The notes: generated from the letters alone by a model not told the origin. Counted from the first letter of the stretch, positions 7,877 through 14,775 are shown. The stretch is 43,155 nucleotides of DNA from a candidate division WOR-1 bacterium RIFCSPHIGHO2_01_FULL_53_15 (GCA_001772335.1 METM01000021.1:121231-164385); one strand, 5' to 3'. Translations and numbers: made by a program.

Positions 7877-8045
7877 AGCAAATTATATTCCCCTATGCGA
7901 AAAAATCAAGACATTAAAGGGTCGGCAACAGCAACATTTCATCGGCTTACCGGAAAGGTTTGATCGAAGTGGAAGGCAACGCCCGGCACCTGATCCAGAT
8001 CGGCCGCAAGAGCTTGCTGATGCAGTTCATCACCCCATTCGGCGG
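7877..8045. other. Scar between the PSD-like gene and the glutaminase relic
   Basis: No intact gene is present. Bases 7921-8045 stay open in more than one frame on both strands (for example a plus-strand frame with KGLIEVEGNARHLIQIGRK ending at 8046), which suggests a fragment of a former gene. It is probably part of the deletion that removed the glutaminase N-terminus. I cannot name its source. Confidence 0.4.
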
Positions 8046-9146
8046 TTAGCGCTTTGCCGCTATACCGATCTTTTGTTTAACTTTAATCGGTATGCCATCA
8101 TCTCCGGTTTTCCTGGCGGGAAAAGGTTGGGTAAATTTAATGGTCCCGGGCTCGAAAATCAACAGGATTGAAGAACCCCCGTATTCAAAATGGCCCAGCT
8201 CCTCACCTTTTTTGATATAATTGCCAACTTTTACTTTTGGTTCAGTTACAATTGACCCAACACTCCAAAAACCAATAGGGATCATTGCCACCAAGCCAAA
8301 TTCTTTAGTTTCAATGATATAACAAGACCGTTTGTGTTTTGCGAGATCCTTGTACCAGTTTACATTTTTAAAATTATAATTATAGGAACCGGCATATTCG
8401 CCTACTCCGACAATCTTGCCGGATACGGGGGCGTGAAAGTGGTGATAGTCAGTGAACCACAACAGGATATCCAAAACCGGCCCGCCGATGAATCTGTCGG
8501 CATAGATACTGTTGTTAAGAGCTTGCCGGATATTAATTACATCTCTTTTGATTTTAAAATTCACGTCCAGATCTTCTGCGTAGATTTGGCAGATGCTGCC
8601 GTCTGCTGGAGACACGATGACAGAAGGGTCTTTCTCTTCGTCAAGCGGTCTGGCTTGAGGCTTAACCGGTCTTAGGAAAAATTCATTAAACGTTTTAAAG
8701 CCGCCTTTAGGCACAATATAATCATCCATTTTTACCAGTGAGCTGGACATCCACTGACCCATGGTCGCGGCTGAAGCAGGGGTGCCCAAGTACTCTCCAT
8801 TGGCGTTAACAAAGGCAATGAACCATGAACTGAAAATATTATTGTTGAAGAGAATTTCTCCTGCTTCTGAATTAGCGAGCTCATCAAAAGGCATAATATA
8901 CTTTGCCGGCGCCTCCGGAACAGGATTATAAACCAGCCATTCCTCAAAGAACTTTACGAAATCACCGCTGGTTTTGTTATGCCAATAGGACTTTTTATCC
9001 TGGAGCTTCAAGGACTTATCAATTTGCGCTTTCAGATCGGGCGTGCTGTCGAGCAATTCTTTCAAGTTCTGGACAATGTTTGCCTGGCCATACACGCAAT
9101 TGAACGAAAAAATCAACAAAAGCAAAATGAACGCAAGCTTTTTCAT
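8046..9146 (-). CDS. Exported PsiD/phosphatidylserine-decarboxylase-like pyruvoyl enzyme 2
   Basis: A second, diverged homologue of 366 residues. I chose ATG 9146 because AGGGGAGG lies just upstream and the protein then begins with a signal peptide (MKKLAFILLLLIFSFNCVYG). The PSDC-type linker FNEFFLRPVKPQARPL, VSPADGSI, YHHFHAPVSG and the self-cleavage site LGHFEYGGSS are all present, with Ser325 as the predicted pyruvoyl precursor. It starts 13 bases after the arginine decarboxylase gene. Low overall similarity to the copy at 5140-6417 suggests different substrates rather than a recent duplication. True phosphatidylserine decarboxylase is less likely, because that enzyme is membrane-anchored and lacks the extra N-terminal domain. 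Confidence 0.85.
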   Translation of the reverse strand: MKKLAFILLLLIFSFNCVYGQANIVQNLKELLDSTPDLKAQIDKSLKLQDKKSYWHNKTSGDFVKFFEEWLVYNPVPEAPAKYIMPFDELANSEAGEILFNNNIFSSWFIAFVNANGEYLGTPASAATMGQWMSSSLVKMDDYIVPKGGFKTFNEFFLRPVKPQARPLDEEKDPSVIVSPADGSICQIYAEDLDVNFKIKRDVINIRQALNNSIYADRFIGGPVLDILLWFTDYHHFHAPVSGKIVGVGEYAGSYNYNFKNVNWYKDLAKHKRSCYIIETKEFGLVAMIPIGFWSVGSIVTEPKVKVGNYIKKGEELGHFEYGGSSILLIFEPGTIKFTQPFPARKTGDDGIPIKVKQKIGIAAKR

Positions 9147-9159
9147 GGTTTGCCTCCCC

Positions 9160-9804
9160 TTACTTCTTTGCCGGCAATGGATCGGGATAAATAAAATTAA
9201 TGAAACCCAGCGCCGCCAAAGCGACCCCATAGTTCTTTTCGATATTTAATGAAGTAATGTTATACTTCATTTCTCCCCTTTGTTTCAGCCCCCGAATGCT
9301 CAATTCATGATTGAGAGATTTTTTTAATTGTGCAGCGGCATCCTTTTTAGCAGTTTCTGCATCAATCTTTTTCTGGCTGTAAATCCGCTCGTATTCCGCG
9401 GCGAAACCACCAATGAATTCCCCCTTGGCGTTAATTGCCCAAACCCTGCCGATTCCTGCTGACACCGTATCGCCTTTTACTCCGCCGGCTTTTGCCAAAA
9501 TTGCCTCTAAAACCGTTCCATGATGAAAATTTTGCTTAACCGATTCTATGGGAACCTCATATGACTCAGGGGGAAGAACCGAAGTGTAATACATGACATT
9601 AAAATTCTCTATGCCCGCAGCCTGAAGCGCCAGATCGTAGGAAAATGTTTCGTAGGGATCGGGCGGAATCCCCTGATCAGATTGGCCGGTGCCGGTAGTG
9701 GCAATATAGGCCGTGGGAATTCTTGGCCCAAATTCAGAAACAGCAAAAACCGAATTGGGCATCAATAAAACGATGCCCAAAACAATCATCAATGCCTTTT
9801 TCAT
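9160..9804 (-). CDS. Exported pyruvoyl-dependent arginine decarboxylase homologue
   Basis: The family converts arginine to agmatine and CO2 using a pyruvoyl group made by self-cleavage. From ATG 9804 (AAGGAGG upstream) the product has 214 residues: a signal peptide (1-21), a GTGQSDQG segment, AGIENFNVMYYTSVLPPE, AGIGRVWA and GGFAAEYER. Thr74-Ser75 occupies the position of the Ser-Ser cleavage pair in characterised enzymes, so Ser75 should become the pyruvoyl group; Glu137 matches the proposed proton donor. Family members are normally cytoplasmic or imported-substrate enzymes, so the signal peptide is unusual. It is the first gene of the exported-enzyme operon and has a strong promoter. The substrate may be another basic amino acid. 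Confidence 0.82.
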   Translation of the reverse strand: MKKALMIVLGIVLLMPNSVFAVSEFGPRIPTAYIATTGTGQSDQGIPPDPYETFSYDLALQAAGIENFNVMYYTSVLPPESYEVPIESVKQNFHHGTVLEAILAKAGGVKGDTVSAGIGRVWAINAKGEFIGGFAAEYERIYSQKKIDAETAKKDAAAQLKKSLNHELSIRGLKQRGEMKYNITSLNIEKNYGVALAALGFINFIYPDPLPAKK

Positions 9805-9832
9805 CTTTTTTGCCTCCTTCTTTCTGGAAAAA

Positions 9833-9860
9833 ATTTTACCACTTCTCTCGAACTTGTCAA
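9833..9860 (-). promoter_or_regulatory. Promoter of the exported-enzyme operon
   Basis: On the minus strand a perfect TTGACA (9860-9855), a 16-base spacer and TAAAAT (9838-9833) lead to a short leader with AAGGAGG before ATG 9804. The -35 box directly abuts the target duplication of the ISL3 element, which has therefore replaced everything upstream of -35. Confidence 0.78.
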
Positions 9861-9868
9861 GGATTGAT

Positions 9869-11180
9869 GGGCTCTTCAGCAAACAGTGTGCCAAATTAAA
9901 CCCCCTAAATAGGCAATGGGAATAAAGGCCAGCATCATTTTTCTGATGTAGACTTGGACGTTGCGAAAACCATAGCTTTGTCGTTTGATCATTTTGATTT
10001 TGGTGTGTGCGCCTTCTGTAAACGCATTGGTAGTTTTGCTGATAAAATAATTCAAGATATACATCCGCCAGCGTTTTAAGGTATTGCCCCACTGATTAAT
10101 CGCCGCGTCATCACTGCATTCCATGTTCAAAATAATTCTGGACAACAGAGTCACCGCTTCTTCTCTGGTTTTGGCTTTGTAAAACAACCTTAACTGTTCC
10201 TTGAAATAGTAAAAGGATTTCAGCTCGGGATACCTCTTGAGGAGATCGTCCAGCGCTTGCTTCTCCCAGCCCCTAAGGTTTTCCCTGCCTTTGATAAACC
10301 ACCAGCGTTTGCCGATATGCTTGCGGCCTTGCATTTCCTGCTCCAACCGCCGGGCTTCTCCAAGACGACGATTAGCGTCTTGGATAACATGAAAATGATC
10401 CACCACAATACTGGCCCCGGGAAGCTCTTGTTCAAGCGCCGACCTGAACAACTCCTTCATATCAATGCAAACTTCAGAAATATTGCGTTTAATGGGCTTG
10501 GGCACAGCCCTAAGCCATTGCCTCAAGCTGGCCTGGCGGTCGTCAGGCAGAATGGCCTTAAGCCTTCTCTGTGACAAATTGGTGATGGTAATGACCAGAT
10601 CATTTCCTCTGAAGCTATGCTCGTCAACTCCCAATTTAATCCTCTTCAGCTTTTTTTCTTCCTGCCAGTTTGGCTCAGTATCAACCTTGGCCAGTAAATA
10701 ACGCGCTTCGTGATCGCTGATCCCATTCTCCACCCGTAACTGCCGGAAACTTTTCCCCTTCAGTAAATTCAACAGTTGATATTCCGCTGTTTCCGTCTTC
10801 CGGCTCCATTGTTTCAATCCGGGCCATTGTTCCGTAAACGGTTTGCCGCAGCGCGAGCACTGCCAACGGCTCTTTCGGCCCTTGAGATAAACAATCCTTT
10901 CTCCCCAGAGATGGTGTTTTACCAATCTCAGCCTGCCAGCCTGGTGGCAATAATCAGCTTTCTTGCCACAGCGCGGACAACACCGGTGCTTTTTCTTTAG
11001 TTCAACTTCAATTTCGATGGCCTTCGGCTGGAGGATAATTGCGCGGATCCAAAATGCTTGCAGTCCGAAAATTTTTGCGATATCATTTTTCATGTGGTAG
11101 GCTCCTCTCTTTTTTGCGAAAGATAAGGAAAACCTACCACATTTTTATCTAATTATTGGCACACTCTTTGCTATAGAGCC
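9869..11180 (-). mobile_element. Intact ISL3-family insertion sequence, about 1.31 kb
   Basis: The terminal inverted repeats are the left end starting GGGCTCTTCAGCAAACAGTG at 9869 and the right end, read inwards, CGGCTCTATAGCAAAGAGTG from about 11181; about 22 of 26 bases match. The 8-base target duplication GGATTGAT is present on both sides (9861-9868 and 11181-11188), which is the size known for ISL3. One intact transposase gene fills the element. The unchanged duplication and open frame point to recent insertion. Confidence 0.9.
9876..11093 (-). CDS. ISL3-family transposase
   Basis: A 405-residue DDE transposase of the ISL3 family. Two cysteine pairs near the N-terminus (CCPRCGKKADYC and WQCSRCGK) form the family's zinc-binding region, followed by an HTH segment and the catalytic domain with LGVDEHSFRG (first Asp), VVDHFHVIQDANRR (second Asp) and a C-terminal region with NAFTEGAHTKIKMIKRQSYG carrying the Glu. 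The stop lies inside the left inverted repeat. In the mRNA leader, GTGGTAGG/CCTACCAC arms (11094-11101 and 11133-11140) can pair so that the region between the Shine-Dalgarno sequence and the ATG is hidden, a way insertion sequences limit translation from outside transcripts. Confidence 0.95.
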   Translation of the reverse strand: MKNDIAKIFGLQAFWIRAIILQPKAIEIEVELKKKHRCCPRCGKKADYCHQAGRLRLVKHHLWGERIVYLKGRKSRWQCSRCGKPFTEQWPGLKQWSRKTETAEYQLLNLLKGKSFRQLRVENGISDHEARYLLAKVDTEPNWQEEKKLKRIKLGVDEHSFRGNDLVITITNLSQRRLKAILPDDRQASLRQWLRAVPKPIKRNISEVCIDMKELFRSALEQELPGASIVVDHFHVIQDANRRLGEARRLEQEMQGRKHIGKRWWFIKGRENLRGWEKQALDDLLKRYPELKSFYYFKEQLRLFYKAKTREEAVTLLSRIILNMECSDDAAINQWGNTLKRWRMYILNYFISKTTNAFTEGAHTKIKMIKRQSYGFRNVQVYIRKMMLAFIPIAYLGGLIWHTVC

Positions 11181-11239
11181 GGATTGATGTAAAGCAATTG
11201 TTTAATAAGGAAATGGATCCAGCCACTATTTCCGGGCAA

Positions 11240-11452
11240 TCATGACACGCTGTTGACTGCGGCCATATTTAAAAAAATAATTCCCAATATCGAATGGCGC
11301 GGGGAAGGCAGCGCCTTTAACAGTTTTTCAATTGCCTGATGAATGTGATAAATGATTACATCCGCATGGCCTTTTTGTTTGATCAACAGGCTTGCGGTGT
11401 CGGCATCATGGGAGGCTAAAATCAGCCATTCCTTGATATCAATTTCGCTCAT
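11240..11452 (-). pseudogene. Truncated HEPN-domain protein
   Basis: The 70-residue frame begins like a HEPN protein of the MNT/HEPN type: DIKEWLILASHDADTASLLI and HADVIIYHIHQAIEKLLKA are typical of its first two helices. It then ends early, whereas intact members have about 120-130 residues with an R-x4-6-H motif that is absent here. It overlaps the end of the MNT gene by 14 bases, the normal order for such modules. The ISL3 element lies about 50 bases beyond its stop, so truncation may be linked to that rearrangement. Probably non-functional as a toxin. Confidence 0.78.
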
Positions 11453-11750
11453 ACAATTTTTTACCCTTTGTGGTTATTTCCCGCCAGAAATTAAATCGGC
11501 TTTTCTTTTTTAAATCTTCAGAAGAGGTGACCAATAAATCAAGCCCGAAGTCGCGAGGGAAAAGTGATTTGCTGATCTCCAGGGCCAGGGCTTTCTTATC
11601 CCGATTGGAATCATCAATGATAAGCAGATCTAAATCGCTCAGATTAGTTGCTTTGCCAAAGGCGTAACTGCCGAACAAGTAGATTTTGTTTGGGTTTGTT
11701 TTGGTTTTTATAGTTTCAACTATTTGGCTAATTTCTTGTTGAGTTAGCAT
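11439..11750 (-). CDS. MNT-type minimal nucleotidyltransferase
   Basis: A 103-residue minimal nucleotidyltransferase with Gly27-Ser28 in YLFGSYAFGKA and Asp39/Asp41 in SDLDLLII, the standard metal and nucleotide site. Such proteins act as antitoxins that AMPylate the HEPN toxin encoded next to them. Its HEPN partner is truncated here. Its ATG overlaps the stop of a 33-codon frame that begins with the orphan tsaD 5' end (ATGCTAA), so its translation may be coupled to that leader frame. Confidence 0.88.
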   Translation of the reverse strand: MLTQQEISQIVETIKTKTNPNKIYLFGSYAFGKATNLSDLDLLIIDDSNRDKKALALEISKSLFPRDFGLDLLVTSSEDLKKKSRFNFWREITTKGKKLYERN

Positions 11751-11845
11751 TTCTTATGGGAAATTATGCCATAACGGAGCACGGCTTGAAAGCAAACGGC
11801 GGCGGAAGTTTCGTCGCAGGAGGTTTCGATAGCGAGGATGAGCAC
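11744..11845 (-). pseudogene. Orphan 5' end of tsaD, copy 3, fused into a leader frame
   Basis: From GTG 11845 the frame encodes VLILAIETSCDETSAAV, the TsaD start, and then runs 16 more codons without similarity to its TAA at 11744-11746, overlapping the MNT start codon. Differences from the intact gene are mostly synonymous. It begins two bases after the stop of the 63-residue gene upstream, as if tsaD had once been the next gene there. Confidence 0.88.
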
Positions 11846-11847
11846 AA

Positions 11848-12039
11848 CTATCCGATCTCGCCGCGGCGGAACTTCTCGCAGATCTCCTTGCTCTGGGTCG
11901 GCCTGAATTTATACAAGAACTTATTCATTTCTTCGACCCAGCGCAGCCTTTGGCCGATCGACAATTTCTGAAACTCCTTGATCTGTTCGTCAGTGTAGTC
12001 ATAACTGTAGCCGCCATGCTTCTTATTTGGATCTGTCAT
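11848..12039 (-). CDS. Small conserved-looking protein next to a nucleotidyltransferase
   Basis: A 63-residue charged helical protein (GGYSYDYTDEQIKEFQKLS, then LRWVEEMNKFLYKF and a KFRRGEIG end). It starts four bases after the stop of the nucleotidyltransferase gene 12044-12556, so the two form a pair, and it is probably a toxin-antitoxin partner. I recall small proteins of this composition beside AbiEii-like nucleotidyltransferases but cannot name a family. The orphan tsaD start follows its stop after two bases. Confidence 0.65.
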   Translation of the reverse strand: MTDPNKKHGGYSYDYTDEQIKEFQKLSIGQRLRWVEEMNKFLYKFRPTQSKEICEKFRRGEIG

Positions 12040-12043
12040 ATTA

Positions 12044-12556
12044 TTAATCCCCCGATTCTAATAAGGCCTTGATATCCGAGAGGTCCTGTTTTCTGCCGGA
12101 GAGCTCTTTGAGCTTGATCAGCATTTTCTTCGGTATCAAAAAAATTTTTGCGCCGCGGTCTGATACCTGTTTTTTGCCTCTGGCGAGCTCTTCGTAATTC
12201 AGCGGATTATCGATCATAATGTCAACTAGGGCGTAAGGGTTGTCAGGGCGATAAAAGGTGAAGACCTTCATATTCTTGTTCTTGATCCAATCGGCTCTTT
12301 TGGCCGGATCGGCCAGATCTTCCGCTTTGACCGGCGCCTTAGGTATAAAACCAAGTTGCCCCATTGTCTTAATCAATTTGAGCAGATTTTCGGGATTCAA
12401 ATTGACCATCAAGTCGATGTCGCCGGTTGTCCTGGGAATGCCGTAGAGGGCGACCGCTAATCCGCCGATAAGCAAATAATCAACTTTATTCTTTGCCAGC
12501 TGTTCAAATATATTTTCGTATAGTGTATCTTCGCCTTTTTTCCAGATCCAGATCAT
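12044..12556 (-). CDS. Nucleotidyltransferase of the AbiEii/DUF6036-like type
   Basis: The 170-residue protein has the nucleotidyltransferase core LLIGGLAVALYG with Gly31-Gly32, then IPRTTGDIDLMV with Asp46/Asp48. The C-terminal helix LIKLKELSGRKQDLSDIKAL is typical of toxin-antitoxin nucleotidyltransferases. It probably works with the 63-residue protein encoded directly downstream. A perfect TATAAT with an upstream TG lies six bases before the ATG, so the transcript should be leaderless. Whether it is the toxin or the antitoxin member cannot be told. Confidence 0.82.
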   Translation of the reverse strand: MIWIWKKGEDTLYENIFEQLAKNKVDYLLIGGLAVALYGIPRTTGDIDLMVNLNPENLLKLIKTMGQLGFIPKAPVKAEDLADPAKRADWIKNKNMKVFTFYRPDNPYALVDIMIDNPLNYEELARGKKQVSDRGAKIFLIPKKMLIKLKELSGRKQDLSDIKALLESGD

Positions 12557-12562
12557 GAATTA

Positions 12563-12571
12563 ATTATAACA
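12563..12571 (-). promoter_or_regulatory. Extended -10 promoter, leaderless start
   Basis: TGTTATAAT on the minus strand (12571-12563) ends six bases before the ATG of the nucleotidyltransferase gene. There is no convincing -35 box, but the TG extension can compensate. Confidence 0.65.
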
Positions 12572-12645
12572 CAGTTTTTCTGCGAGAATTGAGCTTGATT
12601 GTCAACCGTTTGAGGCGTAAAATCCGATCATTCGGAGTGAGAAGA

Positions 12646-13101
12646 ATGAAACAACGCATCACCGCATCGCTGGCCTTAACTTTAGTATTGATATTCTTTG
12701 AGCAAACTGCCTTTGCCGCGGCGATCGCCACGAAGGCCGGCAAAACATTTAACATCACCCTGGCCTCAAATCCTACCACCGGTTACAGCTGGCGGATCGA
12801 CGGATCGTTCGATAAGAGCATCGTTAAACTCCTGGGATCAAAATACGAGCGCCCCAAAACTTCATTGATCGGAGCCGGCGGCCGAGAGATCTGGCGCTTC
12901 AAGGCGCTCAAGCCGGGCAAGACGGCTATTAAGTTGAAATACGTCCGACCATGGGAGAAGAATACGCCGCCGGCGGAAAGACGCAGTTTCGAAGTCAAGA
13001 TCAGTAAAGTTTATATCCAATCTGCAGGCGAAGGGTGCCGCTGGAAATATAATCGATCCCGGTTTCAAGGAAGAGCTCTTCCCGCCCGTAAATCTTGTTG
13101 A
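12646..13101 (+). CDS. Chagasin-type (I42) cysteine protease inhibitor, exported
   Basis: I42 inhibitors block papain-like cysteine proteases. From ATG 12646 (GGAG upstream) the 151-residue product has a signal peptide (1-24), then the family's three inhibitory loops: NPTTGYSWRI, GAGGREIWRF, and the YVRPWE strand and loop. The inhibitor domain ends near FEVKISKV; the last ~33 residues are basic and read through the 3' end of the opposite-strand gene 13001-13435, so the original stop may have been lost. Likely role: protection from foreign or own proteases outside the cytoplasm. Confidence 0.85.
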   Translation: MKQRITASLALTLVLIFFEQTAFAAAIATKAGKTFNITLASNPTTGYSWRIDGSFDKSIVKLLGSKYERPKTSLIGAGGREIWRFKALKPGKTAIKLKYVRPWEKNTPPAERRSFEVKISKVYIQSAGEGCRWKYNRSRFQGRALPARKSC

Positions 13102-13435
13102 AAATGAACGAAAGAGAAGCGCCGTACGCGGTTTGATAACCATAATCGCCAAGCAGGCCCAAACTTAGAAAAACGGGGCTCCGGCCGACATCGAAAAGAT
13201 AAAATTGTCCTTCGAGAAACATGATGAAAGGGTTCTCCCCCAAAAGACCTAAATCTTCCCCCGTGGTCGTTTCCAGGCCGAACCGCCCCGAGACCCGATC
13301 GTTGAAATCTTTTACCGTTTCTATCCCCAGCGCCAGGCCGCTCCGCAAGCCGCCGATAATAGCTGTGCGGTCGGCCCGGGCAGCTTGCCCGGTCAAAAAT
13401 AAAACGGCAATAAAAACTAAAAAATATTTCTTCAT
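13001..13435 (-). CDS. Small exported beta-barrel-like protein
   Basis: Start ATG 13435 is chosen because GGAAGG lies upstream and the protein then begins with a signal peptide (MKKYFLVFIAVLFLTGQAARA). The 144-residue product has alternating strands and ends LRLQIGYKLY, with a terminal aromatic as in outer-membrane barrels. The family is not recognised. It lies just downstream of another exported protein gene on the same strand. Its 3' 101 bases overlap the end of the I42 inhibitor gene tail to tail. Confidence 0.7.
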   Translation of the reverse strand: MKKYFLVFIAVLFLTGQAARADRTAIIGGLRSGLALGIETVKDFNDRVSGRFGLETTTGEDLGLLGENPFIMFLEGQFYLFDVGRSPVFLSLGLLGDYGYQTAYGASLSFIFNKIYGREELFLETGIDYISSGTLRLQIGYKLY

Positions 13436-13454
13436 TCTTTTGCCTTCCGGGAGG

Positions 13455-13988
13455 TTATTCCCCGTTATAAACTTTGATGGCCTGATCCAGATCATCAAAA
13501 CTAGAATAGTTAAGGGCGGTTAAAGCGTTAAAAACCGCAGCTATGGCCAGAAGGCCCACTCCAAAATATGCTTGATTCCTATTCCCCGCATTGATACCTG
13601 CCGCGAGTGATATTAAACCACCCCAGCCGGTGGCTGTTGTGACACTTGCCCAAACATTGCCCATAAAGATCCCGTCATCAAAAGCTCGCAGGTATCTGGC
13701 GGCCTCGGGCTTTGTATCCATGATACCGCGCAATCTGGCGTTGCTGTGCGCACTGGGAAAGAAGAATTGGATCAGACCGTTGTCATGCCCCAAACCGCGG
13801 AAAATGGTTTTATAATCTTCATCAAGCCGGAAATCATAGGTGACAATTGGAAGACCAAAAATTCGACCATCGACCGACTGCCAGGCTCCCAGGCCAAACC
13901 AGGCCCTAGTCCCCCGTTCGATCTTTTTCTCTGCCAGAACCGGTGAAACAAGCAAGATGATCATAAGCCAGCCCGCCATTATTTTCAT
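13455..13988 (-). CDS. Exported protein of unknown function
   Basis: A 177-residue protein with a signal peptide (MKIMAGWLMIILLVSPVLA) and an AGGAGG ribosome binding site. The middle has aromatic-rich segments (RAWFGLGAWQSVDG) and the C-terminal half holds two glycine/alanine-rich hydrophobic segments (GWGGLISLAAGINA and AYFGVGLLAIAAVFNALTAL) that could be membrane helices. I do not recognise a family. It is probably co-transcribed with the barrel-like gene 13001-13435, which starts 19 bases after its stop. Confidence 0.72.
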   Translation of the reverse strand: MKIMAGWLMIILLVSPVLAEKKIERGTRAWFGLGAWQSVDGRIFGLPIVTYDFRLDEDYKTIFRGLGHDNGLIQFFFPSAHSNARLRGIMDTKPEAARYLRAFDDGIFMGNVWASVTTATGWGGLISLAAGINAGNRNQAYFGVGLLAIAAVFNALTALNYSSFDDLDQAIKVYNGE

Positions 13989-14027
13989 GATTTTTCCTCC
14001 TGGCAGTCATATTCTCCTCCCGCCGCC

Positions 14028-14606
14028 TCAGCTTGTCAATAGGAGTTCCGCTCCGATCGTGGTCGGCCGGTCATGCCCCGGATAAACTTTCGTTTCCGGC
14101 GGCAGCCGCGAGAGTCGTTTGAGCGATTGTTTCATGTCTTCAGGCGAAGAATAGGGGAGATCGGTCCGCCCGTGCGTGCCGAAAAAAAGCGTGTCGCCAC
14201 TAAAGAGGACTTTCTCCTTTTCAATATATAAGCAGATGCCGCCCGGGGTGTGTCCCGGCGTGTGAATAACCCTAAATATTAAACCTTCAACTTTTAAGCT
14301 ATCCCCGTCTTTCAGGAAGCCGTCCGGCTGCGGCGCGCCGACGATCGGCAGGCCCCAGATGTCTTGTTCGTGCATCAGAAAAGGAATATTGAGCTTGTCT
14401 TTTATTTCTCTGATGGCGCCGAGATGGTCGTAGTGGCCGTGAGTGGCAACGATAAAAAGTGGTTTAAGCTCTTTTTCTTTGACCAGACGCAGGATCTTTG
14501 CCGGATCGTCGCCCGGATCGATAACAAGCGCCGCATGATTTTTTTCGTCTTCGACGATATAACAGTTGGTTTCGAGCGGCCCGACCGGAACCGCGTGAAT
14601 TAGCAT
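14028..14606 (-). CDS. MBL-fold hydrolase, glyoxalase II-like
   Basis: This 192-residue protein belongs to the metallo-beta-lactamase fold of the glyoxalase II subgroup. The di-metal motif THGHYDHLGAI is at about residues 55-65; HTPGHTPGGICLY and FSGDTLFFGTHGRTDLPYSS supply the remaining ligands, and a terminal histidine lies in VYPGHDRPTT. Typical substrates are thioesters such as S-lactoylglutathione analogues; the real substrate is unknown. It is cytoplasmic. TATCAT lies five bases before the ATG and no Shine-Dalgarno sequence is seen. It precedes no obvious operon partner. Confidence 0.93.
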   Translation of the reverse strand: MLIHAVPVGPLETNCYIVEDEKNHAALVIDPGDDPAKILRLVKEKELKPLFIVATHGHYDHLGAIREIKDKLNIPFLMHEQDIWGLPIVGAPQPDGFLKDGDSLKVEGLIFRVIHTPGHTPGGICLYIEKEKVLFSGDTLFFGTHGRTDLPYSSPEDMKQSLKRLSRLPPETKVYPGHDRPTTIGAELLLTS

Positions 14607-14650
14607 GCTTTATGATAACTTGGCGACGCGTTAAATACAAGCTTATAGCA

Positions 14651-14771
14651 CCTCACCCGCTGGCGTAAACCGTCCCCCCTCTCCATTTCATGGAGAGGGG
14701 AAAGACATTTTTTGTTTTCCCTTCTCCATCGCAGATGGAGAAGGGGGCAGGTTGAAAGCCAGCGGATGAGG
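14651..14771. repeat. MITE-like palindromic repeat, intergenic copy
   Basis: The ends CCTCACCCGCTGGC and, inverted, CCTCATCCGCTGGC match at 13 of 14 bases. Two internal hairpins (CCCCTCTCCA.../...TGGAGAGGGG and CCCTTCTCCATC/GATGGAGAAGGG) are separated by TTTTTTG. It lies five bases beyond the stop of the TrkA-like gene, where it may act as a terminator. A near copy lies inside pabB at 18254-18396. Confidence 0.85.
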
Positions 14772-14775
14772 CGCC

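Noticed and set aside
9805-10092. N-terminal extension of the arginine decarboxylase frame into the ISL3 element
   Set aside because: The strong promoter, Shine-Dalgarno site and signal peptide place the start at 9804; the extension is antisense-frame transposase DNA.
2967-11845. Prophage or ICE between the tsaD copies
   Set aside because: No integrase, structural, replication or conjugation genes are seen; the only mobile gene is the ISL3 transposase.
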